Assembly: GCA_009809945.1 (NCBI GenBank)
Contig: WTPW01000998.1
Span: 195,702 to 259,701 of the forward strand
DNA from: Gigaspora margarita
Lineage: Eukaryota; Glomeromycota; Glomeromycetes; Diversisporales; Gigasporaceae
Direction: 5' to 3'
Length of the DNA stretch: 64,000 bases
The notes beneath the pieces are model-generated. The model was not told the DNA's origin and did not search any database. It saw nothing but the letters and a program-made list of their open reading frames with translations. Below are positions 57,328 through 64,000 of the stretch, in pieces; positions within the stretch are counted from its first letter, which is position 1, and every line of letters begins with the position of its first letter. Position numbers and translations under genes: made by a program.

Positions 57328-57670
57328 CAGTCAAACCTCTATAAATGCAACGTGTACAGACAAGCCTACAACGTGCATTTAGGGAGGTATTGCATTTAGG
57401 GAGAGCCAATTAAATTGAAGTTTTAAAGATGAGATTATCAAGTTTGTATAACTTCTACTAAAAACTGTATAACCTATCTTAAATACTAATATTTGATTGG
57501 CTACGTGCAATTAGGGAGGTAGCATGATATAGAAAATTATTTGGAAAGAACGTGCATTTACAGAATATAGAATGTGCATTTATCACTAATAATTTCTTAC
57601 AGGCATGACAAAAACGTGCATTTAGAGAGGTATTGCATTTATGAAGGTTGCATTTATGGAGGTCTGACTG
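57328..57670. mobile_element. pogo/Tc1-like MITE
   Basis: Left CAGTCAAACCTCTATAAATG, right (complement) CAGTCAGACCTCCATAAATG; TA on both sides (57326-57327 and 57671-57672). The interior repeats ACGTGCATTTAGGGAGGT-like motifs five or more times. Confidence 0.8.
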
Positions 57671-57672
57671 TA

Positions 57673-58325
57673 ATATATATTGTACTCTATTCTTAATATA
57701 ACAATTTTTGGTTCTAATAGTTGCATTTGTATTAATTATACTATTTATACTACTACATTTAGTATATTTCTATATAAATATTTTTTAACTTTTCTTTAAA
57801 GGTATTTTTATTTTATTTAAAATTTGTAGATCAATAGTTATCTGTTATTTACATCCCAATGATTTAATATAGGATTACAATCAGAGCACTCTATATTATA
57901 TTTATAATAAAGTATAATAATAACAAATAAGGAATTTGCTTAAATACATACTGTTAGATTTACCATACTAAATTTTATATTTAAATTGTAAATATATACT
58001 ATATGTATATCAAAATAGAATCTTTTGTGGATTCCAAATACATTGCAATAAAATTCTAAATTGACTGGATATGTTAGAGAATTCAAATTTAACTTAATAA
58101 GCAGATTTAAAATTACTTATAGTCAAGTCAATAAAAATATATTTATTGTTTATATATAGTAAATAAAAAATAAAATTATAATTGATGATCCACTAGTCAA
58201 TTTAGTACTCTAGCCATAGTAAAAAAAATTATAGTTAGAAAAGTGCAGTAAAATCATATAATTTTTTAGGAGGGGTTCACCATCTATCATGTCCTATATA
58301 TATATAGTATAAATAGCCAATAATA
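57673..58325. other. AT-rich non-coding DNA
   Basis: No gene. About 58190-58270 is mirrored at about 58790-58860 (AAGTGCAGTAAA-TCATATAATT), which suggests a further TIR pair around the next repeat. Confidence 0.4.
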
Positions 58326-58329
58326 TTGA

Positions 58330-58720
58330 AGTAAAATCAATTTTTAGTTAATTGCAGATAGTTGCTACATAGTGAAGTCTAAATTCTACTATGTCAATTG
58401 ATTATTATTGATTAAGTAAACTTGTTTATAAGACAAAAATAAACATATTCTAAAATTTTTATTATTTAACTTTTAATTTTTACTTTTATCAAATATATTT
58501 TTTTAAAAAATTTAATTTTCTATCAAATGTAAAAATCAAAAGTCAATTAATAAAAATTTTCCAATACTTATAAAAATTTTGTAGTAAGTGTATTTTGATC
58601 TCCTGAATAAGTTTATTTAAGCGATTTTAATCAATCTGTTTAGTAAAATTTAGACTTTACTATGTAGCAACTTTTGTTAATTATAGAGTAGCTTATTTTT
58701 AGATCAAGACATTTTTGAGT
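58330..58720. repeat. Relative of the interior of the 37901-38425 element
   Basis: Shares AATCAATTTTTAGTTAATTG, CTACATAGTGAAGTCTAAATT and ACTTTACTATGTAGCAAC with 37980-38370 in the same order. Conserved tips are missing. Confidence 0.6.
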
Positions 58721-59322
58721 TTTTTTTAAATATTATAAAATTTGATTGGTTAATAGTCCTATTACTGGGGGATCAGAACCTATGTAAACCCAATCATATA
58801 ATTTACTGCACTTCTTTTATTGTGAGATTCTACTCAACTATCGCATTCTGATTGAACAAAATTGACAATTCTTAATAAACAATAGAGAATTGATATTTTC
58901 ACACCCTATTTTTGATAATGTCACATCCATGTAGATCATTACTATTTATAAATTTTTATACAATTGATCGAAGACATCTTGGCACTTACCTAACTAAATT
59001 CAATTAACTTTTTTTATTTTAATTATAGAAAGCTATAGAATTCAAAAAAAAAAAGTTGATCGACTTTGGTCTGGTGAGTGTCAAGATATATTTGATCAAA
59101 GCTTTTGTAAAATTCTAAACATCTATCAAATATAAGCTATAGCAAAAATTATTTACAAACTTTGATCAAAGATATCTTGGCACCCACCTGGCCAAATTCG
59201 ATTAACTTTTTTTATTTTAATTGTAAAAAACTATAGAATTCAAAGAAAAAAGTTGATCAAATTTGGTCAGATGGATTCCAAGATAACTTCGATCAAAGTT
59301 TTTGTAAAATTCTAGATATCTA

Positions 59323-59619
59323 CCATATATTCCCAAAAATAAGCTACCCTCCTGTTTTTTTCAAAAATCTCAAAAAATGTATTAGCAGTTGCTACATATA
59401 AAAGTCCAAATTTTACTAAGTAAACCTCAAAAATGCTATTAAGTAAACTTGTTCAGGGCATCAAAATACACTTATAACAAAAATTTCACACAATTAGAAC
59501 AATCTTTTATTAGTAAAATTTCAATTTTTCAAAAAATTTAACAATTTGAAAATAAGCTACTCCACATTTTTTCATGTAATTTTTGGCCCAAAAAAGTAGC
59601 TTATTTCAGGAATATATGG
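59323..59619. mobile_element. MITE CCATATATTCCCAAAAATAA, inserted in the satellite
   Basis: Left CCATATATTCCCAAAAATAA and right (complement) CCATATATTCCTGAAATAAG, both before GCTAC; TA on both sides. It interrupts a unit of the palindromic satellite. Confidence 0.75.
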
Positions 59620-61074
59620 TATTAAACATTTGTATAAGCTGTGACAAAAATTGTTTACAAACTTTGGTCGAAGATATCTTGGTACCCACTTGGCCAAATT
59701 CGATAAACTTTTTTTATTTTAATTGTAAAAAGCTATAAAACTAAAGAAAAAAATGTTGATCAAATTTGGTCAGATGAGTTCCAAGATATCTTCAATTAAA
59801 TATTTTGTAAAATTCTAAATATCTATCAATAGTAAAAATTGTTTACAAACTTTGATCAAAGATATCTTGGCACCCACCTGACCAAATTTGATCAACTTTT
59901 TTTATTTTAATTGTAAAAGGCTGTAGAAAGCTGATCAAATTTGGTCAGATAAGTTCCAAGATATCTTTGATCAAAGATTTTGTAAAATTCTAAATATCTA
60001 TCAAATATAAGCTGTAGCAAAAATTGGGTACAAACTTTGATCAAAGATCTTGGCACCACTTGACCAAATTTGATCAACTTTTTTTTATTTTAATTGTAAA
60101 AAGCTATAGAATTTAATTGCAAATTCGCCTAAGAAGGATAGAATTCTGTATGCACAAATTACTATGTATTTTATATAGTTCTAAAATTTTCTTTTCCTCT
60201 ATAGCTAAATATTTTTTTATTATGCTAATATATTTTGACTTACTAAATAAAAATGTAGAGAAGATATTTTTATATATAATATAATAAGTTATTAAAATTA
60301 ATAAGTAAATCATAAGATATTTAAATTTTAAAATTCATAACTATATAAATTTTTATATGTTTAGAGGAAAAAAATTTTAGAACTATATAAAAGTTATATA
60401 AAATATATAGTAATTTGCGCTATAGTAACTATAAAATAATATTATTATTCTTATGTGGATTACTAATTTAAAAAAAAGTAGATCAAATTTGGTCAGATGG
60501 GTTTCAAGATATCTTTGATCAAGGTTAAATTTTTTTAAAAAAATTAAAATAATTTACATAGGTATAGCATTATCAAAAATAGGGTATAAAAATACCAATT
60601 TCCTAAGCATATTATATAATTTTTTTTCAAGCTTGAGTGAAGATATCTCAGTAACTATCTATCAAAAATTACCAAAGATTTTTTTATTTTAATTTTATGA
60701 AACCATAGAATCAAAATAAAAAAAATATCTATTAATTTTAAATAGGTAGTTATTGAAATCTTATTGTCCAAAGTTTAAAAAAGTTAAGCAATTATCAAAA
60801 CAAAACTGTAGCTATGTTCTTTTCAAAATTGGTTATTAATTCTTGTTTACTATCTATTCAAAATCAATAAATTTTGTTTTATTTTAATTTTATAATTTCA
60901 TAAAATTAAATAAAAATTTTTTATCAATCTTAGGTAGTTATCAAGATATCTGTGTTTAAATTCAAAGAAATTTTAGAAAATTATCAAAATAAAAACTGTG
61001 ACCAAGTTTTTCCATATTTTGAGCAATGATATCATAATTACTAAGGTAAGTGTACCTATTTTTGGGAATTACCT

Positions 61075-61540
61075 TATTTCTGTAAATTATAATATTTTAT
61101 GATATCTTATAATTCCATGATCCAATTTGGAATTTTGGTATTATTCAAATTGTCTTACTAAGATAATTTTAATGGTACCAAAATTAGCCAATTTAGATCA
61201 CAATATCCTAAGATATAGGATATATTTATTATTTTTTAAGATCAAATCTATTTTTGTAGGATTATGTATTTTATAATTTCATGATCCAATTTGGATAATT
61301 TTGGTATCATTCAAATTGTCTCACTAAGATGAATCTAATAGTACAAAAATCATCCAAATTGGATTACAGAATCCAGAGATATTAGGTGTTTTCTGTGATT
61401 GAATCTATTTTTGTGGATTGAGTATTATGTGGCTCAGTAATCCAATTTGGATGATTTTGGTATCATCTTAGTAAGATGATTCAAATGGTACCAAAATTAT
61501 CTAAATCAAATCACAGAGTCCCAAGATATATGGTCCATGG
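61075..61540. repeat. Three more RTCTYANTRAGAY hairpins in tandem, spacing about 160 bp
   Basis: Cores GTCTTACTAAGAT (about 61160), GTCTCACTAAGAT (about 61325) and ATCTTAGTAAGAT (about 61470), each inside arms reading ATCCAATTTGGATGATTTTG and mirror. Confidence 0.8.
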
Positions 61541-63010
61541 AAATAAATTGGTTTTTATATATACCTTACAATTAAGCAGCCAAGTCTATTAATAAAATCT
61601 TGTCCAATCTCTGTAAAAATTTATATTATATGTAATTTAGTGCAATAAATACTTTACTTATTAAACTTTGTTCAATTTAAATAACAAAAATTTATATATA
61701 TTATATATCAAATTTATATAAATTATATAGATTTAATTTTGTTGTTAAAAATTTTTTTATATATAAAAATATAAATATATTTATATATTTAAATGATAAA
61801 TTAATTGTAGATTTTGTATATAAAATTTACAAGTAAATACTAAATTTTAAAAAATTTTATATGTAACAAAACAAAATACTTACCTATTTAAAATTGATGA
61901 AAATTTTTTTAAATTATTTCTATAAATTAATGGAATTAAAATAAAAAAAACTTTATCATGTTAGATAGATATTTATTAAGATATTTTTGTTCAAAACTTT
62001 TAAACAAAAGTTAATTAATTAATAAAGTACTTTTTATACTTTGAATAATAATATTTCAATATAATAATTTTTTATTTTAATTCTATGGACTCATAAAATT
62101 AAAATAAAATCTTTATTAAATTTGAATAGGTAGTTATCAAGATATTATTGTTCAAAGTTGGGAAGAACTTAACCACAATCTTTGTTTTGATCATCATCTT
62201 TAAAACTTTGAACAAAAAATATTTTGATACTAACTACCCAATATCAATAAAAATTTTTTTATTTTAATTCTGTTAATTTATAGAGGCAAAATAAAAAAAT
62301 CATCAATTTTGAATTAGTGATTATTAAGCAGTCATTGCTCAAAGTTTGAAAATAACTTAGCTATAAGCTTTATTTTAATAATTGTCTAAATTTTTTTGAA
62401 TTTAAACAAAGATATCTCAATAACTACCTACCTACATAAATGAATATTTCTTTTGAAAAAAACTTGGCCACAACTTTTATTTTGATAGTCTAAATTTTTT
62501 TGAATTTTAAACACATATATCTTGACAATTACCTACCTAATATTGATAAAATTTTTTTATTATAATTCCATAAATTTATAGAATTAAAATAACAAAATTT
62601 TTATTAATTTTGAATAGATATTTATTGAGATATTATTGTGCAAAATTTGGGAAGAACTTAGTTACAGTATTTGTTTTAATAATTGCTTTAAAAATTGTGC
62701 AATGATATTTTAATTACTATTTATTCAAAATTGATGAAAATTTTTTTACTTTAACTCTATGGATTTATAGAATTGAAATAAAAAACTTTGCTAACTTTGA
62801 TAAGTGGTTACTAAAATATTTTTTATCAAAGTTTGGAAATAACTTAGCTAAGTTTTTGTTTTGATAATTTTTTTTAAAGTTTAGACAATAACACTCAATA
62901 ACTATATTCAAAATTGAAGTAAGTTTTTTATTTTGATTCTATGAATTCATAGAATTAAAATAAAAAAATTACTGGTTTTTGATAGATAGTTACTGAGATT
63001 TTTGCTCAAA

Positions 63011-64000
63011 TTTAGAAAAAATTAATAATATTGTTTATTAAAGATTTTGATTTTGTCCAATTATAATATAATATGAGTAGAATCTCACAATGACCATATG
63101 TTTTTTTGCTATAGCTAGGGTACTACAGTTAACTAAAGAATGTTATAGTATAATATAATATAAATCACTATAAATTACTTATAGTAAAAATACCACAATC
63201 ACCTAAAAAAAAACTTTTTTTACTAAGTTATTGAGTCTTGTTGATTAATTGAAAGTTGTAGAGCTCATTATGACAAATCTAACAGGTGGTTAGATCATTA
63301 AAATCAGCTCAGTAGATGCAAAGACATCTTTATTTTTTTTTTTTAGTGATCTTGCCTCTTTTTATTAGTAAATAGTGCAGTCTATAGCTGCTTTGTACAA
63401 TGACAAAAGGACTACAAATGTTCTGTTTAAAAGAGACTCTCCAAATATTAACTATATTAACTATCCAAAGTGATCTACCATACCAACATTCATCTTAATC
63501 CGGTCTCAGAATATATCTTCCAAGTTATACTCCTTCAATTACTAACTAATGTTGGGTACCATATCAAAACTGTCTTTTTTCTTAAAATTTTAACTTTTTC
63601 ACAGTGAGCATGTAAAGAAACAGGGTGAAATAACAAAAAACAAATACAAATAGAAAATAACAAGATACAAAAGGAAGAAAAAAAAAGGAAGAAAAGAAAA
63701 AATAAAAGAAAAGAAAACAAAATAGAAAAAGAAAAAAGAAAAAGAAACCAAAAATAATCTTGATAGATATAGTCAAAATCTATACTAAACTTATAAAAAT
63801 TATACAGTATGATTCTCTTCGATCTTGGCACTATATTACAATGAAAAATGTAACCAAGTAACAATACATCTTCTAAGAGGTCAAAATCTATTGTTATAGA
63901 ATGAGTAGTTAATGTTATTAGAATATTTATTATTATTATTAGTTTTATCATTATTATTTCATATATTGTTATTATTGAGAAGTTAGATATATATATATAT
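63011..64000. other. Non-coding end of window with a polypurine tract
   Basis: 63655-63755 is an A/G-only-like tract (GGAAGAAAAAAAAAGGAAG and similar). It produces a Phe/Leu-rich chance frame on the minus strand (63535-63951). The window ends in (TA)n. No gene. Confidence 0.5.

Larger units (their letters stand above)
58960..63010. repeat. Palindromic satellite, unit about 180-200 bp
   Basis: Each unit folds around TTTTATTTTAATT-TA--AG-TATAGAATT. In the first half the arms carry TTGATCAAAGATATCTTGG, CACCCACCTGACCAAATT and the mirror; cores lie near 59010, 59210, 59710, 59890 and 60085. In the second half a diverged subfamily carries GATATCTTGATAACTACCTA; cores lie near 60685, 60875, 61905, 62085, 62265, 62555, 62745 and 62925. 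The array is broken by a MITE at 59323 and by a hairpin cluster at 61075. Non-coding. Confidence 0.85.

Noticed and set aside
63535-63951. 138-codon frame, minus strand, with strongly hydrophobic segment
   Set aside because: The hydrophobic part is the complement of an A/G polypurine tract (FFLFFSSFC-like); no domain and no splice logic.

Overview
This is a eukaryotic, strongly A+T-rich window and most likely fungal nuclear DNA. The fungal call rests on a Zn(II)2Cys6 transcription factor at 47.4-48.7 kb (a fungal-specific family), a short-intron fungal-type drug/polyamine-like transporter at the left edge, and a Crypton tyrosine recombinase. The very low GC, dense small repeats and Crypton/ZMYM2-like gene resemble arbuscular mycorrhizal fungi (Glomeromycotina, Rhizophagus-like). 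That placement is inference and was not checked by a search.

There are few genes. A five-exon MFS transporter (minus, 1-1383) runs off the left edge. A Crypton recombinase (2741-5654, minus) is broken by a hAT-type element that itself carries a TA-flanked MITE. From 10 to 40 kb the window is almost entirely repeats: a tRNA-derived SINE, several hAT, mariner/pogo-like and long-TIR elements, arrays of palindromic units, and an about 7.8 kb non-LTR retrotransposon (28666-36455, minus) with decayed ORF1, endonuclease, reverse transcriptase, RNase H and Cys/His parts. The stretch 41.7-49 kb is less repetitive. It holds the Zn(II)2Cys6 gene, a probable terminal exon on the minus strand, a few short coding-like fragments and a possible solo LTR. 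From 49 to 64 kb there is again no gene, only hAT elements, long palindromes and a 4 kb palindromic satellite.

The most informative signals are structural. Many elements can be delimited to the base by terminal inverted repeats and target-site duplications, so the insertion order can be read: Crypton, then hAT, then TA-MITE; hAT-like MITE, then LINE, then 8-bp-TSD MITE; hAT, then hAT at 39.8 kb; foldback, then hAT, then MITE at 55.6 kb. One MITE family (four copies, 177-181 bp) has intact or near-intact 8-bp duplications in every copy. Removing the hAT insertion and one 32-bp duplication from the Crypton restores a single phase-consistent frame across three exons, so that gene was probably intact recently.

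Two assembly gaps (26021-26766 and 49116-49262) fall in low-complexity T-rich DNA. I found no tRNA or rRNA gene, no CRISPR and no prokaryotic feature. Superfamily names for MITEs come from TIR and TSD form only, because no transposase is present for them.
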